Shown: positions 44,281-54,559, counted from the first letter of the stretch. The stretch: DNA of 64,000 nucleotides from Nematopogon swammerdamellus (GCA_946902875.1 OX336351.1:5802642-5866641); one strand, 5' to 3'. The notes: generated by a model not told the origin, from the letters alone. Translations and numbers: made by a program.

Positions 44281-45560
44281 GTCATACATAACTCGAGAAC
44301 CACTGGTGCTAGACCCATCGTGTTGGTACTCAAACTTCAGGTCTCGGTGAAATCTATCCAACTGTCACGTGAACTTTTGTTTTGGTCATAACTCGAGAAC
44401 CACTGGTGCTAGACCCATCGTGTTGGTACTCAAACTTCAGGTCCCGGTGAGATCTATCCATCTGTCACATGAACTTTGGTTTTGGTCATAACTTGAGAAC
44501 CACTGGTGCTAGACCCAACGTGTTGGTACTCAAACTTCAGGTCTCGGTGAGATCTATCCATCTGTCACGTGAACTTTTGTTTTAGTCATAACTCGAGAAC
44601 CACTGGTGCTAGACCCATCATGTTGGTACTCAAACTTCAAGTCTCGGTGATATCTATCCATCTCTCACGTGAACTTTTGTTTTGGTCATAACTCGAGAAC
44701 CACTGGTGCTAGACCCATCATGTTGCTACTCAAACTTCAGGTCTCGGTGAGATCTATCCATCTGTCACGTGAACTTTTGTTTTGGTCATAACTCGAGAAC
44801 CACTGGTGCTAGACCCATCATGTTGCTACTCAAACTTCAGGTCTCGGTGAGATCTATCCATCTGTCACGTGAACTTTTGTTTTGGTCATAACTCGAGAAA
44901 CACTGGAGCTAGACCCATCGTGTTGGTACTCAAACTTCAGGACCAAAACAAAATTGTATGTGACAGATGGATAGATCTCACCGAGACCTGAAGTTTGAGT
45001 ACCAACACGATGGGTCTAGCACCAGTGGTTCTCGAGTTATGACCAAAACAAAAGTTTATGTGACAGATGGATAGATCTCACCGAGACCTGAAGTTTGAGT
45101 ACCAACACGATGGGTCTAGCACCAGTGGTTCTCGAGTTATGACCAACACAAAAGTTCATGTGACAGATGGATAGATCTCACCGAGACCTGAAGTTTGAGT
45201 GCAAACACGATGGGTCTAGCACCAGTGGTTCTCGAGTTATGACCAAAACAAAAGTTCATGTGACAGATGGATAGATCTCACCAAGACCTGAAGTTTGAGT
45301 ACCAACACAATGGGTCTAGCACCAGTGGTTCTCGAGATATGACCAAAACAAAAGTTCACGTGACAGATGGATAGATCTCACCGAGACCTGAAGTTTGAGT
45401 ACCAACACGATGGGTCTAGCACGAGTGGTTCTCGAGTTATGACCAAAACAAAAGTTCACGTGACAGATGGATAGATCTCACCGAGACCTGAAGTTTGAGT
45501 ACCAACACGATGAGTCTAGCACCAGTGGTTCTTGAGTTATGACCAAAACAAAAGTTCACG
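44281..45560. repeat. Inverted array of 100-bp repeats, about 7 + 7 units
   Basis: Exact 100-bp spacing: GGTCATAACTCGAGAACCAC recurs at about 44384, 44484, 44584, 44684, 44784 and 44884, with a first degraded unit at 44281. From 44941 the units are inverted (GACCAAAACA at 44941, 45041, 45141, 45241, 45341, 45441, 45541). The unit contains CTGGTGCTAGACCCATCGTG and CAGGTCTCGGTGAGATCTA. Units differ by only a few bases, so the two arms could pair over ~0.65 kb. On the left it is preceded by TTTATAATAAATGCGAAAG and (GTTT)n, as in Helitron 5' parts. Confidence 0.95.
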
Positions 45561-45762
45561 TGACAGATGGATGGATATCATAAATCTACGTGAGGATAGC
45601 AGCGGCAGTGACGAGGACCTCTGTGACGTGGGGGAATCATCAGACAGTGATGAATATGGAATTACCCGGTATTACGGCACTGGGTTAACTTATCCACCTA
45701 CAATAGAACGAACAGCTGAAACGGTGGCTGAAGTAAATACATTAGGCACAAAATTTAAATAA
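45532..45762 (+). CDS. Small acidic ORF inside the 4.2-kb transposon (function unknown)
   Basis: The last 60 codons lie outside the array and read REDSSGSDEDLCDVGESSDS followed by DEYGITRYYGTGLTYPP, ending GTKFK and TAA. The first codons are array sequence, so the true start or upstream exon is unknown. It has a Ser/Asp/Glu-rich tail of the kind common in nuclear proteins, with no catalytic motif. AATAAA-like signals follow (about 45828-45890). It may belong with the ORF at 43492-43728, separated by the array. Confidence 0.4.
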   Translation: MSYDQNKSSRDRWMDIINLREDSSGSDEDLCDVGESSDSDEYGITRYYGTGLTYPPTIERTAETVAEVNTLGTKFK

Positions 45763-46462
45763 TATAAAATTTTAATATTTAATAATTTACCGTGAAAATA
45801 TAAATATTTAACATGATTCCAAGCAAAAAATAAACAGGTTTATTGCAAAATTTCATTCATCAAATAAATAAACAATAATAAAATACATTTTTTAAATTAA
45901 ACTATATTCATAACCTCAGTTCACAGTCACTTCAATCACTCTTTGCGAGAGCGAGAAGTATAGAGAAAGAGAAACCGCTCGGCATTAGTTGCTAGGTTGA
46001 ATGGAGTGTAAGTATTCTTCAATACTGTTATTATTGAAATTATTATTAATAAATTGGCATCATTATTTTTGTTCATCCCCTGCCTAACCCTAAAATAATA
46101 AATGCCAATAAATGTAAAGAAATATGCAAATAAATATTATATTCCATAAAACGTATCTTGTTTTTTATTTATTATTTTAATTACTCTGTACTTATCTGTA
46201 GGTATATTTTAAGAAAATTTTTTACTACATACATACATACATAACGTCACGCCTGTTTCCCAGTGGGGTAGGCAGAGACAACGGATTTCCACGTTAAAAT
46301 TTAAAATTTCTCACAACATTTTTTACTGTTGGTCTATTTCAAGTCTTGTTTAATTTATTCATAGATATATTTGGACAAACTATTATTTAGTTGTTTAAAA
46401 TTTTCGGCCAAACTTGGGCCGAAATTTTATGGCAGCCCTAACGAAAAAACTTGAGTAGCTAT

Positions 46463-46896
46463 AACTCCTATACCAAGCGGGATTATCTTTTGTTTTTTCT
46501 GGTACTTATTAAACATGGTCTAGGGTTAATTGTAATGTAAGAATTTTGTGCTAATGCGACTTGGTTTAGGAGAAAAAAAATAAAAACGAAAAATAAAAAA
46601 TAAATTTTTACTCGTTTTGTACTAACTGTAGGAGGTTCGAAATAGCTTCAAATAAGGGGGGTAAAGTCATTCTTGTATATTGAAAAATATAATTATTAAT
46701 ATATTCCATAATCTCGGAGCAATAATTTTTTTTTATTTTTCGGCCAAAAAAAAGTTTGTTTTTCAAAAATTTATAACTTTGGAAGTATACATAACTGACC
46801 CACGGGAGTTCTACTCTACCTTTTAAAATACTAAAGAATGACTAGTTCTGGAGTAAAAAAACCATGTCCGAAAATCTGGTCAAATTTCATACTGTG
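46463..46896 (-). repeat. Right long terminal inverted repeat of the 4.2-kb element
   Basis: Inverted counterpart of 42676-43110. It ends in CATACTGTG at 46896, followed by the CACCG duplication. Confidence 0.9.
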
Positions 46897-47100
46897 CACC
46901 GGTGTGTCGCTAAGGCCCATTCAGTGTAGGTGTTTGTTTAGTCTGCAGTGTCCTGTTATGGTCCTTATTAGGACTCTTATGTCGTTCCTTTTTAGGTTTA
47001 ATACTTCAGAAGTAAATTATACGAGTAGCCATAAATTTGTGCCTTCGCGTGCTTCTGCCCGGGCAGTTGGAAGCAGTGCTGCTTGTAGATGCACATGAAC
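46897..47100 (-). pseudogene. LINE C-terminus, 5' half, separated by a transposon insertion
   Basis: The minus strand reads LKRNDIRVLIRTITGHCRLN then KHLH, a stop, and GLSDTP: the RNase H end (TGHC-LN-HL) just before the zinc knuckle found at 42540-42675. Confidence 0.8.
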
Positions 47101-48463
47101 ATTGTCTTTGTGTGCGTAAGCTCGATAGCACTCAGTATCAGGGTATGAAAAGGGTACCGTAAATACCGGTAAATACAGGTATTTATGGGTTCTTTTCGGT
47201 TCCGGTAGGACCGGAACCAGAACCGGTACCCTAATTTCGGAAAGAAAACCCTTTTGGAACCCTTATGTACCGGTATATACCGGTATTTTTTCGGTTCCTT
47301 GAAAAATGCGTTGTTGCCAACTTTATCGGTTCCATGCCGGTACCGAGCAAAGAGGTATTTAGAGTGGAGGAGAGACGTTGCCAATTTGCGTGACTATTTG
47401 CTTCCATTTCTCTCAGCGTATAGGAGTCGAGTACCGGTATAGGTCAAAATTTATAAGTTGGGATAACACATACACTCACCAATATCCGTGAGTAAAACAT
47501 GTATAGTTTGATTCAATTTATAGTAGTTACCCAACACTTATTATAAAATTTGTTTATTTTTTTAATTTGTTTAGTAAGTATTATTATGTATTATTAGAAA
47601 AGAATTTTGCTATGAATACGTAAATTTAATAAGGGTTTCCTTATTGTATTTATTATGGGTTCTAGTGACACAAAATAATGATATCGTTTTAATGTGTGCT
47701 AGGTATTATCAGAACGTAGTTTTACTATGACTTAGTAAATTTAATATAATTTTTCATTCTATTTATAAAATAATTAGGGTGAATATGAAAAATAAACAAA
47801 ATGTCGTTCTTAGGATTTGTAGTGAACTATACTCGGTGGGTGACCATTTGCAACTTTCTGTTGTTATTACAATGCCCTTCAGGGAACAAGTGACGCCATA
47901 AGAAAAGCCTCTCGCACCCGCATAGTCTTAGCTGTGTATAACAGAGAGCTACTAGTCGCCTATTATTTCATGTCATATTTTTTCTAGGAAGGTTCTGAGT
48001 TTAGAGCGTGTTCCCTTTGTAATTATTTCTATTCAGTTTGGATTCAGATGCAGAGTATTCTCTCTCTTAGTGAGTGCTTGTTTAATCTTGTAGTTATTGT
48101 TTGCACTATAATTAATTAAACAAATTAGCGGCGTCCAGGAGCTAGCGGAGTCTGACGGTTAAACGTGTACCTAGGTAAATATATAAATATGTAATAACTA
48201 AATTAGTTTTGTTTTCTTAGTGTATATAGGTGGGTATAGTGAACTTATACATACAATGTTTTCCTTTACCAGGGTTTCCTTTATTATTTAACTAATATTT
48301 TGTAACAAACTTTCAAGCATGCTGTATAAAGATATGCATCTGTGTGAGTACTGTGTTCACCTCAACTTATAAAATTCTGCCTATACTCCTGCCCACCCGC
48401 TCGCCTTTGTGAGTTAAAACATTCGAACCCCCCTGAACGTGTCCATGTTTTTTTGTGTTTTAG
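47101..48463. other. Intronic sequence, no gene confirmed
   Basis: 47145-47445 is rich in GGTACCGGT/ACCGGTATA motifs and begins CAGGGTATGAAAAGGGTACC, so it may be a hAT-like element. The right end is not clear. 47450-48460 is AT-rich with no recognised motif. Confidence 0.4.
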
Positions 48464-48620
48464 GGAGCGGCTCTCTGCCCGCAATTTTGCAAAACCCCTT
48501 CCGTCCAGCTATCCCAGCCAGCCTATGTCTTCCAAGAAGGCCATAACACGGCCAGGATGGCTGCAGACCACCGCAACAGAAGATTTAGAACGGAGTATCT
48601 CCCTACGTTGGCGGTCAATG
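48464..48620 (+). other. Exon-like segment with acceptor and donor, unassigned
   Basis: Acceptor TTTTTGTGTTTTAG| at 48463 and donor CAATG|GTGAGC at 48620/48621 bound 157 bp. Two frames are open throughout; one reads AYVFQEGHNTARMAADHRNR, the other RPGWLQTTATEDLERSISLR. I recognise neither and find no partner exon. It could be an exon of an antisense gene in the IDH3A intron or chance. Confidence 0.25.
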
Positions 48621-51184
48621 GTGAGCTCTGATATTTAGTTTTGTTTTTATGAAGTTTTGGTATAGAAATATCTTTGCCTGCTTTCGCTACGAGCGACACA
48701 GACTAGGGTTAACCCGTCCGACGTCGACCCGGCCGCAAGCTACTTCGCGAGAACTATAAAAACATTTTAGCGTCAGCAATTAGTTCACAAATTCACCTCA
48801 CAAATGTCGTGTTAATTTTATTTTTATATATAAACACAACTCACGACTAAATAGACAGAAAGCTAAAATTATTTGCAAACTGTTACTGTGGCGACGTCGC
48901 TCGAAAGACTTGTCTTCGACTCGTCTTTCGCTCAGTAATATTTTAAAATTTATATGGGTGAGTGGAATCAGTGAATACGATTTTTAAAACTAAAATTGAA
49001 GCTTATATCGTAAGCTGAAGAGCGAATATTTCAATGCCAACTCCGTTGACGCCGGATCACATGTCACACGTATGACTCCCCGATGTCTGAGGGGTTAATA
49101 AAATGCATGATACATAAAATTGTGACTATGTCTAGACCTAACACGCTCACAAGGCTAAACAAATTTGTACAGCAGTATTCAATCCAATTGTCGAATTTAT
49201 TGTCACAAGAACATATCACTAAATAATTTCAACTTTACATAATTTCAGTGAAGACAAACTTCAAGGCATTTGTTAAAACCCGTATCAGACAAATCAACAG
49301 ACTAAAACTTAAATAACTACGTTGCACAATATTATTAAACAAAAACTCACTGAATATAGGAACCAAACACTAAAGAGTTAATCTCGTAAATTTTTTTTTT
49401 ATACAACCAATCACCATAGCTCTTAATGGCAAGTAATACTGTTCAACTAAATGCATAATACTACTAAAGTAACAAGTTTCTAAAGTTATTCTCAGTATGA
49501 AAGAATGAGTTAATTCTTTATTTCATCAATACATGATTTAATCATTTTTTATTAAAGAATAAGAAACACATTTTAGGGGTTACACATCCATCATACATGT
49601 AACTGAGGGATGAAAACAAAAATTCAATGCACATAAGCATGCATTGGTGCAAGCGTGGTTGAAGTCAATATTTGGTGAGATATGCGCTTCTAAAGTCGTA
49701 AAAATATGTGCCCCCCTTACTTTCTTGTAAAGTGGAAAATTCCAAGAAATTTAAAGTGGTAGAACTTAAAAACACTAAAGGTTTTTTTATTTGAATAAGA
49801 AAAAAAAATTAGGGGTCGTACACCATACATGTACCTGAGGGATGAAAAACGCAACAGAGGGAAACTTTTATTAAATTTAAATTCGAGCTTTGCTAAAGAA
49901 GAAATACAATCTTCACTGCAAAAACTAGTAATAAAAAATAAATAAATAAATAAAAATAAAATTATCAAATGTAAAACGAATATAAAAAAAATATCATTGA
50001 AACTACTAAAACTAACTTAACTCGAAAACAAAAATGCAACAATTAACTACATTTGGTTACCTTATGGAATTGTAACATTTTCCTAATATATATTCTTTCA
50101 AAGATAGTTAAACTCCATGTTAAACATGTTCGAAACACATAATTCGCCCGGTGAAATATTTACGAAATCAGCTAGTAATTTATAATTTGTTTTTATATAT
50201 TACTAGACAATATTTATAGATAAATGAAGCTACTTTTTTTTGGTTCACTGAATTGGAGGTTGGAGTCACCATCAATTTTAACGCTGAGGCGTCAATCTGT
50301 CTTGTAGGTATGTGTAGCGAAATATATTCACCGGGAATCCATTCCGCATCTTTGAAATTAACAATGTCCTTTCATTTTCCTAATTATTATGCGGGCTTCA
50401 CACAATCAATATTTTTATCAGTATATCAGTCAGTATTCAATATTGAAGTATTGACCGAGCGAATTACATAATGATGTACAGATGAAAACACTACTATAAG
50501 TATTAGCGGGCCATCCACTAACGTTCTTTCTTTCAGAGTTGTCCTTGTGGTGCAAACGGTACGTCCATTTCATACTCAGTCCTATGGGTGGCTGTGCCGA
50601 GGCACCACAGGTAACCGAAACAGCCAAACCCTCCTCACGACGCTAGACCACGCACAGCGGGACACGTAACCAGCACATTTGCAGACTATAGAATAAGAGA
50701 TATTGTAGAAATTAAATTGGACTGTGAAAATAATAAAATAATGAAACAAAATAAATGAAAAAATAAAAAAATTTATAAAATAATGAAAGTAAAATTGGAG
50801 TGTACTACCATACGAATGAGGAATAAAGAATATTGATCTTGTTAATACCTACGACGTTCAGAGAGTCCCAGGTTGAAAGTACTGGGAAACACACGCGTCT
50901 GGCCATTGCATTTCTGATCTGTGATATTGAGTGTGAAGCCCTTGTAAATACTATATAGATAGATGAAAAATCGAACATAAAGAGAAAAGGACGTCCCAGA
51001 CCTGATTGAAAACCGAGAGTGGACTCACCAGTAAGCACGTAACCAATTTTGTTATCAGGCCGATGACGTCATAGGACCGACACACAAACCTCGTGATGTG
51101 AATTCGCAAGTCCGAAATCTGGGAGCTCGGCTGCCTTGTCGCAAAAACTTGCGACGCGATTCTCGTCATGCATTTATATTTTTA
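48621..51184. other. Intronic sequence, no gene seen
   Basis: Mainly AT-rich. TTTCTTTCAGAGTTGTCCTT at about 50527-50546 looks like an acceptor but the following frame is short. CTGAGGGATGAAAA occurs near both 49600 and 49830 (small dispersed repeat). Nothing else recognised. Confidence 0.4.
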
Positions 51185-51640
51185 CAGAAAGCGCCACATG
51201 TCGAACCGAGCCACCTATAAGGTGTCTAACGACGCCCATGGATTCAGTCGCACGCGGGGGTTGCTAATGCCATGCCGGGGCCTAACAGGTGCCTATTTAC
51301 GCCTCTCTTGAAGGAACCCGAGACTGTACTTGGGGGGACATATTATGTGGGCAGGGATTGTGTTCCTGAGTGTACCGGTTCTGTGGAGGAAAGATCCGCA
51401 GAACCGTTTGGTACGCAACCGCGGTGCGTGTGGTGCGAAGGTGGAAAGGGGACAGCGGGATCGCGTCGGGAGAGCCGACACTGTGGAGGAAAGTTTCTGA
51501 AGAGTGGAGAGGTTCTGTGGAGGAAAGATCTGCAGAACCGATTGGAACGCGTCCACGGTAAGTACAGCGTGTAGGGATGCAATCCCTGACCAGTTACTGC
51601 GGTGTGGTGTGTGTCACTATAGAGCGGATTCATTAGGAGA
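51185..51640 (-). pseudogene. CR1-like LINE 3' end, rearranged
   Basis: The motif TTCTGTGGAGGAAAGATC occurs at 51380-51400 and 51510-51530 (twice within 140 bp, partial duplication). Minus frames read TKRFCGSFLHRTGTLRN and SNRFCRSFLHRT. The tail is as in 33841-34360 (GCCACATGTCG…ACGACGCCCATGGA…CTCTTGAAGGAACCCGAGAC). Confidence 0.75.
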
Positions 51641-51880
51641 TGTCAGGCTCGAATTCAATCACCATCAAGACAAATTCTCAGTAACAAGAGACCGCGTCCA
51701 AGGTTCATGCTCTTCAAATGAATACTATGCTGTGACGGCAAAACACATTCCAATGCGAAATCACAATGCATCGCTAGTTAATGCGTTGCGAATCCGCGTC
51801 GGTTCGCATCGCGAGGTCTGTGTGTGAATGTTTATCTCTAAATCTCCCACTATTGCAACTTCTAGCCCCCCGTCGGCAGT

Positions 51881-52105
51881 CTACAGATGGTCTATAATGG
51901 CCTGAGTGTACTGGGAGCACTTGGCGGTGCCGCCGACGTCCTCGGTGAGGGTTCTTCCCTCGCGCAGCACGTGGAAGCAGGCCGCCTCTATCCGCTCCGC
52001 GTGCTCGTTCATCTTCAGGTGGCGCAGCATCATCACCGCAGAGAGGAGAAGCGCCGTCGGGTTGGCCAGGTCCTGACCGACTATTGCGGGAGCCGTTCCG
52101 TGCAC
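51881..52105 (-). CDS. IDH3A: IDH3A proximal alternative last exon (variant C-terminus)
   Basis: Encodes 74 residues and stop TAG, starting in phase 0 after acceptor CATCTCTTGTAG with [20 protein letters not shown] and ending QAIIDHL. It covers the same C-terminal segment as the distal exon (52 of 74 residues identical). Many silent third-position differences in the conserved first 30 codons (for example GGA/GGC, GCT/GCG, CTG/CTC, CGC/CGT) indicate an old duplication kept by selection on the protein. In the coenzyme loop, the Asp that contacts the adenosine ribose in NAD-dependent family members is Ala, Ala is Val and Lys is Gln. Whether this makes an active, NADP-using, regulatory or inactive subunit cannot be told from sequence. 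The donor at 58270 fits either exon. No clear polyadenylation signal is seen close downstream. Confidence 0.9.
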   Translation of the reverse strand: MHGTAPAIVGQDLANPTALLLSAVMMLRHLKMNEHAERIEAACFHVLREGRTLTEDVGGTAKCSQYTQAIIDHL

Positions 52106-52311
52106 CTACAAGAGATGGCAATGGATTAATTTACTGACATTATAGAGTTAGTTCGAAACACAAATATGTCACTCTTGAACACGTGCAGTGATGATGCGGT
52201 GAATGATAATTTTGACATTGACGTTTTGGGCTATAGGGTGGCACACTCGAAACTTGAAAAACGGAAATTACATATGAAATAAAGTAAGTATAATTTTTTT
52301 TAATGTAGCCC

Positions 52312-52385
52312 CGGCAGGCCTCACGCACTCTATGTACTTGCGCGCGCTAACTATCTACCGCCTGGCGAGCCGCCGCACGGAAGGG
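52312..52385 (+). mobile_element. 5' fragment of the CTCTATGTACTTGCGCG repeat
   Basis: GGCAGGCCTCACGCACTCTA…CGCGCGCTAACTATCTACCG, cut off at the CCG-rich part. Compare 32764-33065. Confidence 0.7.
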
Positions 52386-52644
52386 TATTTGTCCCGAAAA
52401 GTTGGCCATTAATCAAAAAACTAAATTTGACCTATAGACCAACGGATACCACGAATTATTTGTTTATACCTACGTGCATTCACACCGCGAGAATGTGGTC
52501 GCTGCGTTACCCGTGACGCGCACAGGGCCAGTCGGAACTTGTTCGTTCTATAGACTGCTTGTGTGTCGCTGCGATATTGGAAATTATTGTCGATTACGTG
52601 TTGATTTCCTGGCCATTTGAAACTTCACTTGAGCCAATGTTAAC

Positions 52645-53673
52645 ATGGAAAGGATACCTACAGGTAAGGACAACTTTATTTAATAATTATAATTAATATA
52701 AGTATTATGTTTTAGTTATAACAATATTAAGTTTCAGACCATTAATAAAAATATTTTTTCATTTGTCATGGAATATTTGTAAACTTTTAGTACGTTATCG
52801 AACCTTATCAAGTATGTAAACTGAGTTTTTATTGTTGCTGAAACATTCCTTTAAATGGCCCAAAAATAAAATTTTGCGGCAATTTGCGCCTTTTGCAGTA
52901 AAAAAAATTTTTCTCAGGTACACGAAATTATGAATTTTTGAAATGAGATTGTTTATCGTGATTTTTTTTTGTGGAATCTGACACGGTTGGCTGCATCACC
53001 TACAACGTCCGTGATGTCAGCCCATAACACCGGGTGAACTAGGTGCCATGTCAGTGCTTTCCCATTTGATCGTGCTGGCTACACTGAACTGGTCGGAAAA
53101 CACAAACTATTTACTAGCCGTTTAGACCGACGTTTCATTCAGTGCGGTGGTACCAACCCGGGCGGGTTAAACACTACCACCGAGTGAGATTAGGAGGGAA
53201 GGGACCTACAGTTTACGAGGAATCCGAACCTCGGTCAGCCTCCAACGGTCAGCGGTCACCCATCCAAGAACTGACCGCACCCAGCGTTGCTTAACATTCA
53301 ATAGCGACAGTTGACTCTCTGCACCACTGAGCTATAGAGGCTGACAAAGTGATATCCATATTTTATCTTTCAGGAACGAGTACAACAGTATGGGAGGTGA
53401 GAAGAATGCAGTTAGTGGACATCTTACAGCTATCTAATGAATCAAAATTAGATGACCAATTCACGCACTTGCAAGATTTTGCTAATTTCTTCAGATCTAT
53501 ATATAACCAGCTATCGTCAATTACCAAAAAAAAAACTGTCAAAGTTCCCAAAAGAAGTGATAGAGATGTTAAAACCTTGTTATCATAATGAAGGTGGAGA
53601 ATCGACAGAAAGCGATTCTTCAGTAGACTCTGAAAATAATTATTCTGATAGTAATTATTCTGATAGTAATTAA
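52645..53673 (+). CDS. Small two-exon gene nested in the IDH3A intron, frame broken at an A10 run
   Basis: Exon 1 (52645-52663, MERIPT + first base of G) ends in donor CAG|GTAAGG. Exon 2 begins at 53374 after TTTTATCTTTCAG and continues TSTTVWEVRRMQLVDILQL. As written, the frame stops at 53586-53588 (about 77 residues). A run of ten A (53526-53535) precedes the change. The neighbouring frame stays open to TAA at 53671-53673 and carries FPKEVIEMLKPCYHN and a Ser/Asp/Glu/Asn tail (SDSSVDSENNYSDSN). One A fewer would join the two. AATAAA follows at 53688. The intron holds a SINE. I do not recognise the product; no catalytic motif, signal peptide or membrane segment is apparent. Either an allele/pseudogene with a true frameshift or a homopolymer sequencing error. 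It lies opposite to IDH3A. Confidence 0.55.
52971..53343 (-). mobile_element. 5S-headed SINE, full length
   Basis: Plus reading: TTTTTTTTGTGGAATCTGAC, TACAACGTCCGTGATGTCAG, CATTCAGTGCGGTGGTACCA, TTCGAACC-like CCGAACCTCGG, CACCCATCCAAGAACTGACC, GAGCTATAGAGGCTGAC. It sits inside the single intron of the nested gene. Confidence 0.92.
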
Positions 53674-53687
53674 GTGATTTTATAAAC

Positions 53688-53693
53688 AATAAA
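53688..53693 (+). terminator. Polyadenylation signal of the nested gene
   Basis: AATAAA 15 nt after the TAA that ends the acidic-tail frame (53671-53673). This supports that frame as the original 3' end of the coding sequence. Confidence 0.5.
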
Positions 53694-53954
53694 ATTAATA
53701 CATATTTTATTTAAATCCTAATTACATACATAACAGTGCAGCTATGGTCTGAATATATTTACAGTCATAATTAAAAATATCAATACTTGCTAATTATTTT
53801 TATTCAAGATTTCATGTTCTATTTTAAAATTAAACGCACCTAATCCTTATAATAACTTATACAATACAGTTTATATATTTATTCACCATTTCAAAGAGGG
53901 TAGAGTGCAAAAAACCCTTTAGAATATTATTGGCCAGGTTTTCACGTCAAATAC

Positions 53955-54200
53955 CCCATAGTGCGCCGGCGAGCCTAATTCAATGAAAATTCGACAGCCG
54001 CGCGGAGCATACCTACACGCGCGCCCACGCTACTGCGCGCAGCTGCAAAGCAATAATCACTTTACACTCGATCGTTTAGGTACATTTTCGCACGCAGCGA
54101 TTGGCGACGTGAAACATTAGGTTATTAAAGCCGTAGATATAGAACTTTTTATGTGGAGAGATTTATCCGTTACGAAGTAACTATTAAGTAATCTGTGGCC
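53955..54200 (+). mobile_element. CTCTATGTACTTGCGCG repeat, 5'-truncated copy
   Basis: Starts near GTGCGCCGGCGAGCC and continues AATTCGACAGCCGCGCGGAG, CACGCAGCGATTGGCGACGT and GTTACGAAGTAACTATTAAG, ending ATCTGTGGCCCC. Compare 32764-33065. Confidence 0.65.
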
Positions 54201-54249
54201 CCGGTATGGGTGACAAGAGTCAAGAGGGGGGTCAGAGTACATGCTCAGA

Positions 54250-54540
54250 CCAGCCAAGAAGGTGCCCTGTGGAGGTGAACTTCTGATTGGTGGCTATACT
54301 GAACTAGAAGAGAACACATCCGAAGGTGCTACGCGGCCATCTTACGTCTAGTACGGTGGCATCAACCCAGTCGTCCACAATTTGAGCCTACCACCTAGTA
54401 GGGGGCAATGGAAGCGACCTACAGTTTTACACAGGTTCTGAATGGTGAAGCAGCAGATGTATGCACGTAAATTATTCCACCAGAAATAATCATTGGTGCA
54501 TGTCAGTCGGATTCGAACCTCGGACCTTGAGTTAGAGTCC
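54250..54540 (-). mobile_element. tRNA-headed SINE, diverged and truncated at its 3' end
   Basis: Reverse complement of the family: CCATCTTACGTCTAGTACGG, TTTGAGCCTACCACCTAGTA, CAGCAGATGTATGCACGTAA, GATTCGAACCTCGGACCTTG (B-box). The A-box region is degraded near 54540. Confidence 0.75.
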
Positions 54541-54559
54541 GAGCCAAGACTGCCTGCGT

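Larger units (their letters stand above)
42676..46896. mobile_element. 4.2-kb transposon with CAC ends and 5-bp duplication, Transib/RAG-like
   Basis: The ends are CACAGTATGAAATTTGACC and its complement …CATACTGTG, flanked by CACCG at 42671-42675 and 46897-46901. Removing the element and one CACCG gives CAGAACCTGCACACCGGTGT, which matches the uninterrupted LINE at 54663-54684 apart from one base. Long inverted repeats of ~435 bp follow the ends. A GC-rich 5-bp duplication and CAC-starting termini resembling the RAG heptamer CACAGTG are hallmarks of Transib elements. No RAG1-like transposase core is visible inside, so this would be a non-autonomous copy. The interior holds two small ORFs, an RTE scrap and the inverted 100-bp array. 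Confidence 0.8.

Noticed and set aside
44281..45560. A CRISPR-like array
   Set aside because: Units are contiguous 100-bp repeats without unique spacers, half of them inverted, in a eukaryotic transposon.
47860..48150. A long terminal repeat of a retrotransposon
   Set aside because: No paired copy, no primer-binding site or polypurine tract that I could define.
51774..52121. An Arg-rich ORF over the proximal IDH3A exon
   Set aside because: It is the out-of-frame shadow of the real exon. The frame with VHGTAP matches the IDH3 family.
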